Shown here: positions 7,769 through 16,482 of the stretch, in pieces
How positions within the stretch are numbered: position 1 is the first letter of the stretch
How the letters are laid out: the number at the start of each line of letters is the position of its first letter
Source: Halobacillus_A sp043497005
Lineage (GTDB): Bacteria; Bacillota; Bacilli; Bacillales; Halobacillaceae
Length of the DNA: 64,000 nt
NCBI RefSeq assembly: GCF_043497005.1
Contig: NZ_JBIEKE010000003.1
Coordinates: forward strand, 682,001 to 746,000
Direction: 5' to 3'
Notes under the pieces: generated by a model
What the model was told of the DNA's origin: nothing
Seen by the model: the letters and a program-made list of their open reading frames with translations, nothing else
Database searches by the model: none
Position numbers and translations under genes: made by a program

Positions 7769-9460
7769 TCAAGACACCTTCTCCAATATCTCTTCCACTT
7801 TCTCATTTATTGGTTGGAAATCAGGATCTGGTGTCTTATCATCAGATAGCTGGTATTTTTCTTTCAAATGTATGATTCGTTCCACACTTTCGTTAATTCT
7901 TTCCTCACTTATTTCTCCACTATCTACAGCAGCTTTCAATTCTTCAAAAACAGTAACAACCAGAGCTGGATTATGAGCAACAAGCAATAAATCTCCGCCC
8001 GCTTTCACGGACTGGACAGCTGCATCAGCGACACTATAATGCTCGGTAATGGCACCCATCGTCAAGTCGTCAGTGATGATAACACCATCAAAATTATAGT
8101 CGTCCCGCAACATACCCGTGATTACCTCTTTCGACATAGAGGCAGGTGATTTTTTGTCAATTTGGGGAAGCAGAATATGGGCGATCATGCTCACGTCGGC
8201 TCCCTCTGAAATAGCTTTCTTAAATGGCACAAGTTCCAGTTCACTTAACTCCTCATAGCTTTTGTTGACCATCGGGAGTTCCAAGTGAGAATCGACGCCG
8301 GTATCCCCGTGGCCAGGAAAATGTTTAATAACGGAAATAACTCCCTTATTCTGAATCCCTTTCATTGTCTGGATGCCTAGAGGGGTGACAATCTCTGGGC
8401 TGCCGCCAAACGAACGGTCCCCGATAACGGGATTATTTGGATTGCTGTTCACATCAAGAACCGGCGCAAAGTCCAAATTAAACCCGAGTGCCTGCATCTG
8501 TTCACCAAGAATAGTGCCGGCTTGGAAGGCCACTTCCGGATCGTTCAATTCCCCAATCGAACGGCTCGTCGGCAGACTTTTCACCTCGTCAGGCATGCGT
8601 GTTACACTGCCGCCTTCTTCATCGACTCCCAGCAATAATGGGTAAGGGTTCTCAGCATTAGTTGTTTTCATCTCATTTAAAAAGTTGACAGTTTGCGCTG
8701 CACTTTCGATGTTATGCCCAAATAAAATAAGTCCCCCAACGTGATAATTCTTAATCATCTCCCTTGTGTCGGCGTTCATTCCCGTTCCTTCCACCCCGCC
8801 GAAAATCATTTGTCCGATCTTTTCATCAAGACTCATATCGGCAGTACTTATATCAGCAGAATTCTCCCCTCCACTTATTTTTTTAGATAATGAAATATGG
8901 TCCACCTTTGGGTTATCCGCATCATCGTCAGGTTTCGGCATCACCCATTTCAAAACATAATCATCAGAAAGGTCATAAACAAGAATGATGTGATCATAAT
9001 CTTCGTCTTGATAGTATCGCGTGTCATCTGGCTTTTGATATGATTTAATCGCATCCAGATCGAACGATGTCATTGTTTCCTGTGACGAACGCAGCTCAGC
9101 TACAATACCCTCTTCAGTGCCAACATCGATTTCATGCGATGGATATTTCAAAAAAAGACCAGCATCCGTGTTTTCGTCCTTCTCCGGTGCTCCCCATTTT
9201 TCCTTGACCTCCTCAGCACTCGTTTCTCCGACCACAATAGTGCTGTCGGGAATTTCCCCTTGTTTAGCCAAGCTGAATATAGTGTCCAAAGATGGTTCGG
9301 ACTCCCCACTCTCTTCATTTTCATTATCTTGTGAAGAGTTGTTTGATTGTTCACCTGCTTGATTTTCATTTCCATCCCGATCCGAAAAGTTAATAAATAT
9401 GCAAGCCGCCAAAAGAGCAATGAATCCAACGATAATTATTATGGTTATACGCTTGAACAT
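7769..9460 (-). CDS. nagZ: Lipoprotein GH3 beta-N-acetylhexosaminidase (NagZ type) with N-terminal DUF4309-like domain
   Basis: I place the start at the ATG at 9460 because GGAGGAATTACG precedes it; the frame is open 18 codons further upstream. The product has 563 residues with a lipobox, ALLAAC, Cys20, so it should be an exported lipoprotein. After an acidic linker, roughly residues 60-190 resemble DUF4309/YjgB-type domains (SLAKQGEIPDS, KEKWGAPEKD). The rest is glycoside hydrolase family 3 of the NagZ type: KHFPGHGDTGVDSH supplies the His-Asp acid/base pair and IITDDLTMGAI the nucleophile Asp. It would release N-acetylglucosamine from muropeptides outside the membrane. Confidence 0.85.
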   Translation of the reverse strand: MFKRITIIIIVGFIALLAACIFINFSDRDGNENQAGEQSNNSSQDNENEESGESEPSLDTIFSLAKQGEIPDSTIVVGETSAEEVKEKWGAPEKDENTDAGLFLKYPSHEIDVGTEEGIVAELRSSQETMTSFDLDAIKSYQKPDDTRYYQDEDYDHIILVYDLSDDYVLKWVMPKPDDDADNPKVDHISLSKKISGGENSADISTADMSLDEKIGQMIFGGVEGTGMNADTREMIKNYHVGGLILFGHNIESAAQTVNFLNEMKTTNAENPYPLLLGVDEEGGSVTRMPDEVKSLPTSRSIGELNDPEVAFQAGTILGEQMQALGFNLDFAPVLDVNSNPNNPVIGDRSFGGSPEIVTPLGIQTMKGIQNKGVISVIKHFPGHGDTGVDSHLELPMVNKSYEELSELELVPFKKAISEGADVSMIAHILLPQIDKKSPASMSKEVITGMLRDDYNFDGVIITDDLTMGAITEHYSVADAAVQSVKAGGDLLLVAHNPALVVTVFEELKAAVDSGEISEERINESVERIIHLKEKYQLSDDKTPDPDFQPINEKVEEILEKVS

Positions 9461-9612
9461 CGTAATTCCTCCGCATTTAAATTTCATTCTTATAGTTGAA
9501 AATATCTTTTCCAATATTTTGTATCACCGGCTATCTTTTAATATAGTATACATTCTTTAAATATCGGGGGTAAGTGATAGCAGCACTCTATATGAGGTCA
9601 TGAAACAGAAAA

Positions 9613-9655
9613 ACCCCGACTAATGACACTTTTTTAGCGTGTCCATTAGTCGGGG
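9613..9655 (-). terminator. Strong intrinsic terminator of the stress-protein gene
   Basis: CCCCGACTAATG and CATTAGTCGGGG form a perfect stem extended by a GACAC/GTGTC pair, followed on the minus strand by TTTTTCTG. It lies about 35 bases past the stop at 9689. Confidence 0.9.
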
Positions 9656-9688
9656 GATGGTTCAGATCAAAATATACCAGACGAGCTG

Positions 9689-10204
9689 TTACTTCTTGTC
9701 TTCATTAAAGTGAACTGTATCTTTCAAATCATTGTTTTCTTCTAGTGAGTTACTGCTGGTCATTTTTTTCACAAATTCCTTAACGGTCTTGACGCTTATA
9801 CCGGACTCCCAGTATTCAGCGATTTCAGGAGTTACTTTGACGAGTACAACATTCGAATCATCCGCGGAAATATTCAGCAGTCTTCCAAGGATCTTGTTCC
9901 AATACTCTTTCTTCTTATCTTCATCTTGGACAAATTCAGCAGTTCCGCTGATCGATACATAAGATTTGCCTGCGTATGCCAGGTTAACGGCAGAATTACG
10001 GTTGATATCCCTAAATTTCTCTGTATCCTTTTCTGTAATGAACCAGATCGCTTCCCTATCCATTTCTACTTCTTGCGTATGCATAGGTCGTGACAGCAGT
10101 CTGCCCTCCGGGGATACAGTGGTCAACATTGCTACCTTCTCATCTTTAATCAAATCTTTAATTTTCTTAAGGGTTTCTTGATTTTCTGTTGATTGATCAG
10201 CCAT
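9689..10204 (-). CDS. Pyridoxamine 5'-phosphate oxidase-like general stress protein (YdaG/Gsp26 type)
   Basis: This 171-residue soluble protein has the split-barrel flavin-binding fold. Marks are VAMLTTVSPEGRLLSRPM near residues 24-41, IWFITEKDTEKFRDI near 55-69, and SYVSISGTAEFV near 84-95. The family binds FMN or F420-like cofactors, but these stress proteins have no proven substrate. The tail after residue 150 is charged and probably disordered. It stands alone between a terminator and the divergent dus gene. A weak sigma-B-like pair lies upstream (10296-10321), matching the general stress regulation of YdaG in Bacillus. Confidence 0.8.
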   Translation of the reverse strand: MADQSTENQETLKKIKDLIKDEKVAMLTTVSPEGRLLSRPMHTQEVEMDREAIWFITEKDTEKFRDINRNSAVNLAYAGKSYVSISGTAEFVQDEDKKKEYWNKILGRLLNISADDSNVVLVKVTPEIAEYWESGISVKTVKEFVKKMTSSNSLEENNDLKDTVHFNEDKK

Positions 10205-10295
10205 TTGTGTTTCCCTCCTTCTGGTCCTCAGCAGTTGCTTGTCTTCTTTTCCAAAGGTTTAAGCAGACTACCTTAGAACAAATCTTCTATTTCCT

Positions 10296-10321
10296 TTTCC
10301 CAGAAAGACACAAAAGTACAC
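10296..10321 (-). promoter_or_regulatory. Possible sigma-B promoter
   Basis: On the minus strand GTGTAC is followed after 14 bases by GGGAAA, each matching four of six positions of the sigma-B consensus GTTTAA/GGGTAT. Spacing is right and the downstream gene belongs to a general stress family. The match is weak, so it is a suggestion only. The rest of the 10205-10574 gap shows nothing else I can support. Confidence 0.3.
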
Positions 10322-10574
10322 TTTCACACCATCAGTCATTGGAAAGGTTTATATTTTTTGTGAATATGAGTGTAGACATATCTTTAACATTTCCTTTATT
10401 TCCTACTGTTTATGCGCTGCCCACCTTCCATATTCCCCTTGCACTTTTCAGTTAATACCATTAAAGTATATACTGGTTGAAATCTATCCTAACTGGATAT
10501 AGATAAGAAACAGGCATATTTTACTTTTAAATTTTGGAACTACAGCGTTCCTTAAGGAAAGGTTCAGATATATT

Positions 10575-11579
10575 ATGAAAGATAACTTTTGGCATGAGCT
10601 GCCGCGACCATTTTTTGTGCTGGCGCCTATGGAAGCAGTAACGGACGTCGTTTTTCGTCATGTCGTTAGTGAAGCAGCAAGACCTGACGTGTTTTTTACG
10701 GAATTTGCGAATACGGAGAGCTACTGCCATCCGCAAGGAAAAGACAGCCTCCGGGGACGTCTTACGTTTACGGAAGATGAACAACCGATCGTTGCGCACA
10801 TATGGGGAGATAAGCCGGAATACTTTCGTCAAATGAGTATCGGTATTGCAGAAATGGGATATCGAGGCCTTGATATCAATATGGGGTGTCCTGCACCTAA
10901 TGTCGCAACAAAAGGAAAAGGCTGCGGGCTTATCCGCCGTCCGGATGTTGCAGCCGAAATCATCCAGGCCTCCAAAGCGGGTGGACTGCCCGTCAGCGTG
11001 AAGACCCGTCTCGGTTATACGGAAGTAGATGAGTGGCGTGACTGGCTGAAGCATCTACTGGAACAAGATATCGTAAATCTTTCCATTCACCTTCGTACAA
11101 AAAAAGAAATGAGCAAAGTTCCTGCTCACTGGGAGCTGATTCCCGAGATCAAGAAACTGAGGGATGAAGTGGCCCCTCATACACTTCTTACAATTAACGG
11201 GGATATTCCTGACCGCCAAAAAGGACTTGAACTCGTGGAAAAATACGGCGTGGACGGCGTAATGATCGGCCGTGGTATCTTCCATAACCCGTTTGCTTTT
11301 GAAAAAGAGAAGAAAGAGCATACAAGCGAAGAACTCCTCGACCTTCTTCGTCTGCAGCTCGATCTTCATGATAAATATTCAGAAGAACTCGAGCCGCGTC
11401 TTTTCAAACCACTTCTCCGCTTTTTTAAGATATATGTACGCGGATTCCGAGGAGCAAGTGAGTTAAGGAATCAGCTGATGAGCACGAAATCAACTGATGA
11501 AGTGCGCGATCTTCTTGATGAGTTCAAGGAGGAGCATGGTGGAGTGACAGAAGAGAAAAGTTTTTCTGTCTCGAGGTAA
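10575..11579 (+). CDS. dus: tRNA-dihydrouridine synthase
   Basis: This 334-residue FMN-dependent enzyme reduces uridine to dihydrouridine in tRNA D-loops. The TIM barrel begins FVLAPMEAVTDVVFR (residues 14-28). The catalytic-Cys segment is LDINMGCPAPNVATKGKG near residues 98-115, FMN contacts are in VSVKTRLGYTE and INGDI, and the phosphate loop is GVDGVMIGRGIFHNPFAF near 225-242. It resembles the second Dus of some Bacillaceae (YfjN type) rather than DusB. It is monocistronic, read divergently from the stress gene, and ends before palindromic repeat copy B. Confidence 0.88.
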   Translation: MKDNFWHELPRPFFVLAPMEAVTDVVFRHVVSEAARPDVFFTEFANTESYCHPQGKDSLRGRLTFTEDEQPIVAHIWGDKPEYFRQMSIGIAEMGYRGLDINMGCPAPNVATKGKGCGLIRRPDVAAEIIQASKAGGLPVSVKTRLGYTEVDEWRDWLKHLLEQDIVNLSIHLRTKKEMSKVPAHWELIPEIKKLRDEVAPHTLLTINGDIPDRQKGLELVEKYGVDGVMIGRGIFHNPFAFEKEKKEHTSEELLDLLRLQLDLHDKYSEELEPRLFKPLLRFFKIYVRGFRGASELRNQLMSTKSTDEVRDLLDEFKEEHGGVTEEKSFSVSR

Positions 11580-11604
11580 ATCTTTTATAGGAGCAGGACG
11601 GATC

Positions 11605-11667
11605 AAAACTGAATAAAGCATAAAATAATCCGAACGATTCTAAAGAAATCAGTTCGGATTATTTATG
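11605..11667. repeat. CCGAAC/GTTCGG palindromic terminator-like repeat, copy B
   Basis: This reads AAAACTGAATAAAGCATAAA, then AATCCGAACGATT, loop, then AATCAGTTCGGATTATT. It lies between the convergent ends of dus and gerAB, where it could act as a two-way terminator. The 20-base leader before the hairpin is shared with copy A, so more than the stem is conserved. Confidence 0.8.
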
Positions 11668-11728
11668 TGAATGAGAATTAACCCATCGCTCCCTCAAAAT
11701 CTGTCTGTATTTTTATCGTTTTTGCACA

Positions 11729-12829
11729 TCACTTCTTTTTCTTGACACCATTCTTAATAAAGGAAATAAGTAACATGGCCAGAGGGATGAACAGCATCAA
11801 TGACGGATAAATTACATTTTGCACTGTGTTTTGTCCTTCTTCTATATGTTCTACAAAATTAGAGGCGATAATCATTGACAATAGGAGAAGAATAACCCCG
11901 GCAGGAAAAACAATTTGTCGGTGATTTTGTAGATTGAATAAATCAACCATTCCAATTACGGCACCATAAAAAAGAATAGATGTTTTGAAAAACGTATTGA
12001 TAAGAAGAGTAAAAACTACAAAAGCATCAAGTCTTTGAATAAACTCCAAAATATTAACTCTGCCTATGGTTGTTAACAAAGGAAAATTAGACTTCTCCAC
12101 TTCTTCAAGACCAAGAACAGCAATATTTAAACTGGTGGTATAACTTAAAACAAGCCCGCTTAAAATTATCGCAGTCAGCCAAACATTTTTCGCTGATTTG
12201 GGCCGATTTAGATAAGGAAGCAGCATACTGAAAACAATCATTTCCCCAAAAGGAAAGTTAGTAATTAAAGGAAATGAGGTTGTTAATATTGGTTTCCATC
12301 CATACTCAAGAACCGGACGCAGATGATCAATATCGACACGCCCTGTCAAATAAACAAAAAAACTCCCTGCAATTCCTATAAAGAGCAAAATAAAAAAAAA
12401 CACTTCCGTTGTCCTCGCTAATACTTCAATACCCAGATAAAGAACATAGCAAATGGCAAGCACCATCAAGATATTCACTGCCAATAGTGGGGTTCTTGGC
12501 ATAGTTGAGGTAATTAACAAATCACCGAAGTCTCGTAAATCACGAGCCGCAATGTATAAAAGGAATACAACGTATAATAGACCAATCCCCCATCCAAGAT
12601 GTTTTCCAAATATCTTTCTCGCATACCCGGTAAGAGGCAGATTGGGGTATTGACGAAATAAAAAATAGTAAATGAAAAATAAAACTATCCCCCCGCTCAT
12701 CCCTAATAGAATAGCAATCCAGGCATCTTTTTTGGCACTAATTCCATAGCTTACGACTAATGCAGTTCCCATGTTAAATATAAACATCATTGCAAATAGT
12801 TGAAGGACATTAATTTTTGCTTTTTCCAT
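11729..12829 (-). CDS. Spore germinant receptor B subunit (GerAB family permease)
   Basis: This 366-residue integral membrane protein has about ten hydrophobic segments, starting INVLQLFAMMFIFNMGTALV near residue 6. It belongs to the endospore germination permease branch of the APC superfamily, whose members sit in the spore inner membrane and bind nutrient germinants with the A and C subunits. The C-terminus is basic (VKKKK). It is transcribed away from the A and C genes at 13031-15846, which is unusual because A, B and C normally form one operon. The 201-base gap between them must hold both promoters. Confidence 0.85.
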   Translation of the reverse strand: MEKAKINVLQLFAMMFIFNMGTALVVSYGISAKKDAWIAILLGMSGGIVLFFIYYFLFRQYPNLPLTGYARKIFGKHLGWGIGLLYVVFLLYIAARDLRDFGDLLITSTMPRTPLLAVNILMVLAICYVLYLGIEVLARTTEVFFFILLFIGIAGSFFVYLTGRVDIDHLRPVLEYGWKPILTTSFPLITNFPFGEMIVFSMLLPYLNRPKSAKNVWLTAIILSGLVLSYTTSLNIAVLGLEEVEKSNFPLLTTIGRVNILEFIQRLDAFVVFTLLINTFFKTSILFYGAVIGMVDLFNLQNHRQIVFPAGVILLLLSMIIASNFVEHIEEGQNTVQNVIYPSLMLFIPLAMLLISFIKNGVKKKK

Positions 12830-13030
12830 AGTATAAGGAACCCTCTTTTATCCATATATAATTACATACGTACGCTTGGTTATTGAGTCTACGTTTGAAA
12901 GTCTTATCTAGTTGCTCATTCTATCTTAATTTTGTACTTTTAAACGTTGACTATTTTTCCAAGACAGATGTATGAACAAAATAAAAACAAGGAATCCTAG
13001 TAATGTAAATAAAAGCTGGAGTGTATAACA

Positions 13031-14635
13031 ATGAAAAGTGCCTGGAATCGATTAATAAAAAGAAAGAAAACAAAAAAGCACAATGGGCAGGAACAAACCT
13101 CCACATTGCCGGTGAAAAACCGCGGTATTTATACAAGTCTTGATGAGAACATCAAATACATAAAACAAGATTTCGGAAGCAGCAGTGATCTTGTGATACG
13201 CGAATTTACAATGGGCCGGCCCTTTGCAATAAAAGCTGCGTCTATTTATATTAAGGGGTTATCAGATACAAAATCCTTAAGCAGATTCATTATAGAAAAA
13301 CTAATGAATGAAATGCATGCCGAAAGTAATCCAAACCCATGGAGCCCAAGTCAAATCGGAAATTATATAAAAGAAAACCTATTACCGATTTCGAATGTGG
13401 ATGAAATTGAAGAGTGGAATCAACTTCTTTCCACTCTTTTAGCTGGACAAACCATTCTTTTAGTTGATGGCTGGGACCATGCCCTTGGCTGTGATTCCTC
13501 TGATAAAAAAGAGCGTTCTGTCTCAGAACCTACAACAGAGGTAACCATTCGCGGAGCAAAAGACAGTTTTACAGAGTCTTTAGATACTAATACAGCATTG
13601 GTTCGCAGTAGAATACAAAGCCCAAATCTATGGTTGGAAACAATGAAGATAGGCAGAATTAGTCAAACAGAAGTTTCTATTATGTATGTGAACGGAATTG
13701 TAAATAAAAAGCTCATTCGTGAGGTAAAAAATCGTCTGAAAAAAATTGAAGTCGACGAGTTACTTTCTTCCAATACGGTTGAAGAATGGATTTCTGATGA
13801 AGTTATGACGCCTTTTCCGACAGTTCTTGTTACAGAACGACCGGATGTAGTAGCAGGAAACTTAATGGAGGGCCGCATAACGATTTTTGTAAACGGAACC
13901 CCCTTTCCTCTCATTGTGCCTGCAACATGGAACCAATTTTTTCAATCCGCTGAAGATTATTATTTAAATTGGATCATCGTTAGTTTTTTAAGGTGTATAC
14001 GAATTGTTTCTTTTTTCGTCACTTTGTTTGGTACCTCCCTTTTCATTGCATTTGTATCCTTTCATCCAGAACTTATACCAACACCGTTACTCATAAATAT
14101 TGCCGCCCAGAGACAAACCACTCCATTTCCAATTATTTTTGAAGCTTTATTAATGGAAATTACTTTTGAAATATTACGAGAAGCAGGAATTCGGATGCCG
14201 CGTCAAGTTGGACAGGCGGTTTCAATTGTAGGCGCCATTGTTTTAGGAGAAGCAGCGGTCATGGCGGGGATTGTTTCGAGTTCTATGGTTATTGTAGTAG
14301 CTGCCACGGCCATTGCGAGTTTTACCATCTCCCATTCCTCTATGACCGATTCCATACGCTTACTCCGATTTGGCATGATGATTTCCGCCAGTTTATTTGG
14401 ATTGTACGGCGTTGGATTGGGAGCTATTGTATTGGTTGCTCACTTAACCAGCTTACGATCATTTGGCATTCCTTATTTAACACCCTATGCTCCTTTTATC
14501 TTTGCTGATCAAAAAGATGCAATTCTGCGTTTACCAAAGCCATTCTTAAAAAAGCGGCCGCGTTTGATCAGTCAAAATAATACAAAAAGGACCGGGGACG
14601 ACCTATCCCTTCAAGAGGGAGATTCAAAGGACTAA
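13031..14635 (+). CDS. Spore germinant receptor A subunit (GerAA family)
   Basis: This 534-residue protein has a basic, lysine-rich N-terminus, a soluble domain of about 300 residues, and a C-terminal membrane domain starting near residue 315 (RIVSFFVTLFGTSLFIAFVS). Family marks include DLVIREFTMG near 55, LLVDGW near 150, the PSPNLW-like RIQSPNLWLETM near 200, and FEALLMEITFEILREAGIRM near 370. The A subunit helps form the ion-conducting part of the germination receptor. A CTGGAG ribosome site precedes the ATG. Its stop overlaps the start of the C gene by one base (TAATG), implying coupling. Confidence 0.88.
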   Translation: MKSAWNRLIKRKKTKKHNGQEQTSTLPVKNRGIYTSLDENIKYIKQDFGSSSDLVIREFTMGRPFAIKAASIYIKGLSDTKSLSRFIIEKLMNEMHAESNPNPWSPSQIGNYIKENLLPISNVDEIEEWNQLLSTLLAGQTILLVDGWDHALGCDSSDKKERSVSEPTTEVTIRGAKDSFTESLDTNTALVRSRIQSPNLWLETMKIGRISQTEVSIMYVNGIVNKKLIREVKNRLKKIEVDELLSSNTVEEWISDEVMTPFPTVLVTERPDVVAGNLMEGRITIFVNGTPFPLIVPATWNQFFQSAEDYYLNWIIVSFLRCIRIVSFFVTLFGTSLFIAFVSFHPELIPTPLLINIAAQRQTTPFPIIFEALLMEITFEILREAGIRMPRQVGQAVSIVGAIVLGEAAVMAGIVSSSMVIVVAATAIASFTISHSSMTDSIRLLRFGMMISASLFGLYGVGLGAIVLVAHLTSLRSFGIPYLTPYAPFIFADQKDAILRLPKPFLKKRPRLISQNNTKRTGDDLSLQEGDSKD

Positions 14636-15846
14636 TGAAGCAAAGCGGGGTGTCTATGATGCTAAAAATATGGTTTCTATTTATGTCATTTGTTACCCTG
14701 TTTTTTCTATCCGGGTGCTGGGATAGCGATGAATTGAAAGATATTGGCATTACTACTGCCATTGGCATTGATAAAGGCGGGAATAATGTGGAAGACAGAT
14801 ATCGTGTTACGGTCCAAGTAGTAAATCCATCCCAGATCTCCGGGGGACAACAAGGTGAAAAAGTTCAATCTTCTCCAGTTAGGAATTATTCCACTACTGG
14901 AAGTACATTAAGTGAAGCATTACAAAAAATGCGGAAAAAATCGGGAACACTTTTTCTGCCACACCTTCAGTTAATGGTCATCGGTGAAGAGATGGCCAAA
15001 GAGGGAATTGATGAATTATTCGATGTTACCGAACGAGATGCTGAACTTCGAGCACATTTTCCGGTGTTAATCATTTCTGGGAATACAGCAGAAGAGGCTC
15101 TTAAAATCACAACTTCGTTAGAAAGTATTCCATCTGAAAGTATCATTAAGAGCTTGAAATCTGTTGAAAAAGAATGGGGAGAGTACACCACTATTACCGC
15201 CCATGAGGTTATAAAACAATTAAACGAAGGTAATTTAGTAATCCCGGGTATTCAGATTATCGGAGACATCGAAAAAGGCAATCAATCCGAAAACATGCAG
15301 CAAATCTCCCCAAATGCAAGGGTTAATATAGAAGGAATGGCTCTTATTAAACGCGGAAAACTTACAACATGGATCGAAAAAGATGCTGCCCGCGGTGTAA
15401 ATTGGATAGTAAACAAAATAAATCGAACCGTTACAAACCTTGATTGTAAAGAGAAAGAGAAAGCAATCTCCATTGAGGTCGTACGTGCTCAATCAAACAT
15501 TGAAGTAAACGTGGAGAACCAGAAACCAATTATTCATGTGAATGTCCATGCTGAAGGAAATGTTATGGAAGCCCAATGCAACGTAGATTTAGAAAATTAT
15601 GCGGCTATTGAAAGGTTACAAACAAAACTCAATGAAGAAATTAAAAATGAAATCCTGGCTGCCATAACCGTGGCTAATGAAGAACAAAGTGACTATTTTG
15701 GCTTTAATGAAAAAGTAAATATTGCAGATAAAAAATTGTGGAAAAAGATTAAAAACGAGTGGGACGAGGAAATCTTTCCCGAGACAGAGGTCAAAGTAAA
15801 TGTAGAAGCTTTTATCCGTCGGACTGGAATGAGGACTAAACCATAA
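14635..15846 (+). CDS. Spore germinant receptor C subunit (Ger(x)C lipoprotein)
   Basis: This 403-residue protein has a signal peptide and lipobox FLSGCWD (Cys28 from the first start), so it should be lipid-anchored on the outer face of the spore inner membrane. GerAC-type marks are CWDSDELKDIGITTAIGID, then VTVQVVNPSQI near 65 and LMVIGEEMAKEGI near 115. A second start at 14656 would shorten the signal peptide by seven residues; I keep the first because AAAGGA stands five bases before it and the stop/start overlap is typical for these operons. Confidence 0.88.
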   Translation: MKQSGVSMMLKIWFLFMSFVTLFFLSGCWDSDELKDIGITTAIGIDKGGNNVEDRYRVTVQVVNPSQISGGQQGEKVQSSPVRNYSTTGSTLSEALQKMRKKSGTLFLPHLQLMVIGEEMAKEGIDELFDVTERDAELRAHFPVLIISGNTAEEALKITTSLESIPSESIIKSLKSVEKEWGEYTTITAHEVIKQLNEGNLVIPGIQIIGDIEKGNQSENMQQISPNARVNIEGMALIKRGKLTTWIEKDAARGVNWIVNKINRTVTNLDCKEKEKAISIEVVRAQSNIEVNVENQKPIIHVNVHAEGNVMEAQCNVDLENYAAIERLQTKLNEEIKNEILAAITVANEEQSDYFGFNEKVNIADKKLWKKIKNEWDEEIFPETEVKVNVEAFIRRTGMRTKP

Positions 15847-15884
15847 ACAGCTTATTAAAAATTAACCACTACTCGAATATAAAA

Positions 15885-16100
15885 TTAGTTCTTGTTTTTT
15901 TTAATATACAAAATTTGTTGACCTATCGTGATGAATAGGAAAAAAGCAAGCATCACATATTCTCCCGGCTCTATTACCCAGAAAGGGTTGAGCAGGCGAT
16001 GCATTGCTTGAGAAAGTGTTAATCCTAACAGAATATCTATAACTAGATTAAAGGAAATGGCTACAAAAAGAAGAAATATAAATATCCCTAATACTTTCAT
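15885..16100 (-). CDS. Small two-helix membrane protein, probable germinant receptor D-type subunit
   Basis: This 71-residue protein has two hydrophobic helices (FIFLLFVAISFNLVIDILLG near 6-25 and YVMLAFFLFITIGQQILYI near 48-66) joined by a loop ending in PGEY, and a lysine-rich end. Small two-helix D proteins are known beside several Bacillus gerA-type operons, where they modulate germination. Size, topology and place support that reading. It is convergent with the C gene rather than in its operon. It could be an unrelated small membrane protein. Confidence 0.55.
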   Translation of the reverse strand: MKVLGIFIFLLFVAISFNLVIDILLGLTLSQAMHRLLNPFWVIEPGEYVMLAFFLFITIGQQILYIKKNKN

Positions 16101-16258
16101 GTTTTTTCTCCTTACTTCGGGAGGATCATTTTATCGTAGTATTCTCAACAAGCAGGTGTTTTCATTCTGAAAAGCCACAGAATTGACGTAAGCTACACCA
16201 AGATATGATCATTATTTGGGACACCACTAGTTACAATTGCTTTATGTATTGTAAAATC

Positions 16259-16300
16259 GAATAAAAGCTTTTACCTTAATTAAGGTAAAAGCTTTTATTC
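16259..16300. terminator. 42-base perfect palindrome, bidirectional terminator
   Basis: GAATAAAAGCTTTTACC and GGTAAAAGCTTTTATTC are perfect complements around TTAATTAA. It lies 17 bases past the end of the decayed aldehyde dehydrogenase fragment and closes the leftward xyloside transcript. Confidence 0.8.
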
Positions 16301-16316
16301 AATGTAATTTTATAGT

Positions 16317-16480
16317 CTATCCTATTAAAAATACAGTTTTGATAGTGGTGAAAAATTCTTTTGCTGCCTCTCCCTGCTCCCATGAATAAAAATAGCCGGC
16401 TCTAAATAATAGCCATTTGTATCATTTTGAACGGGAGGACCCTCATATATGAGTTCGGCACCTTCTATTGTGTCTCTTAA
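16317..16480 (-). pseudogene. Aldehyde dehydrogenase remnant with internal deletion
   Basis: Just past the oxidoreductase stop, one minus-strand frame reads LRDTIEGAELIYEGPPVQ and NDTNGYYLEPAIF, typical of the aldehyde dehydrogenase region about 100 residues before the C-terminus. It then switches frame to EQGEAAKEFFTTIKTVFLIG and stop, the typical C-terminus of the ketoglutarate-semialdehyde (dioxovalerate) dehydrogenase group. The stretch between, with the REEIFGPV region, is gone, and no start or catalytic Cys remains. This suggests that an oxidative pentose pathway enzyme once ended this operon. Assignment to that subgroup is from memory of family wording. Confidence 0.7.
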
Positions 16481-16482
16481 AA

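Noticed and set aside
10527..11054. 175-codon frame antisense to dus
   Set aside because: It is a shadow of the well-supported dus gene with no ribosome site of its own.
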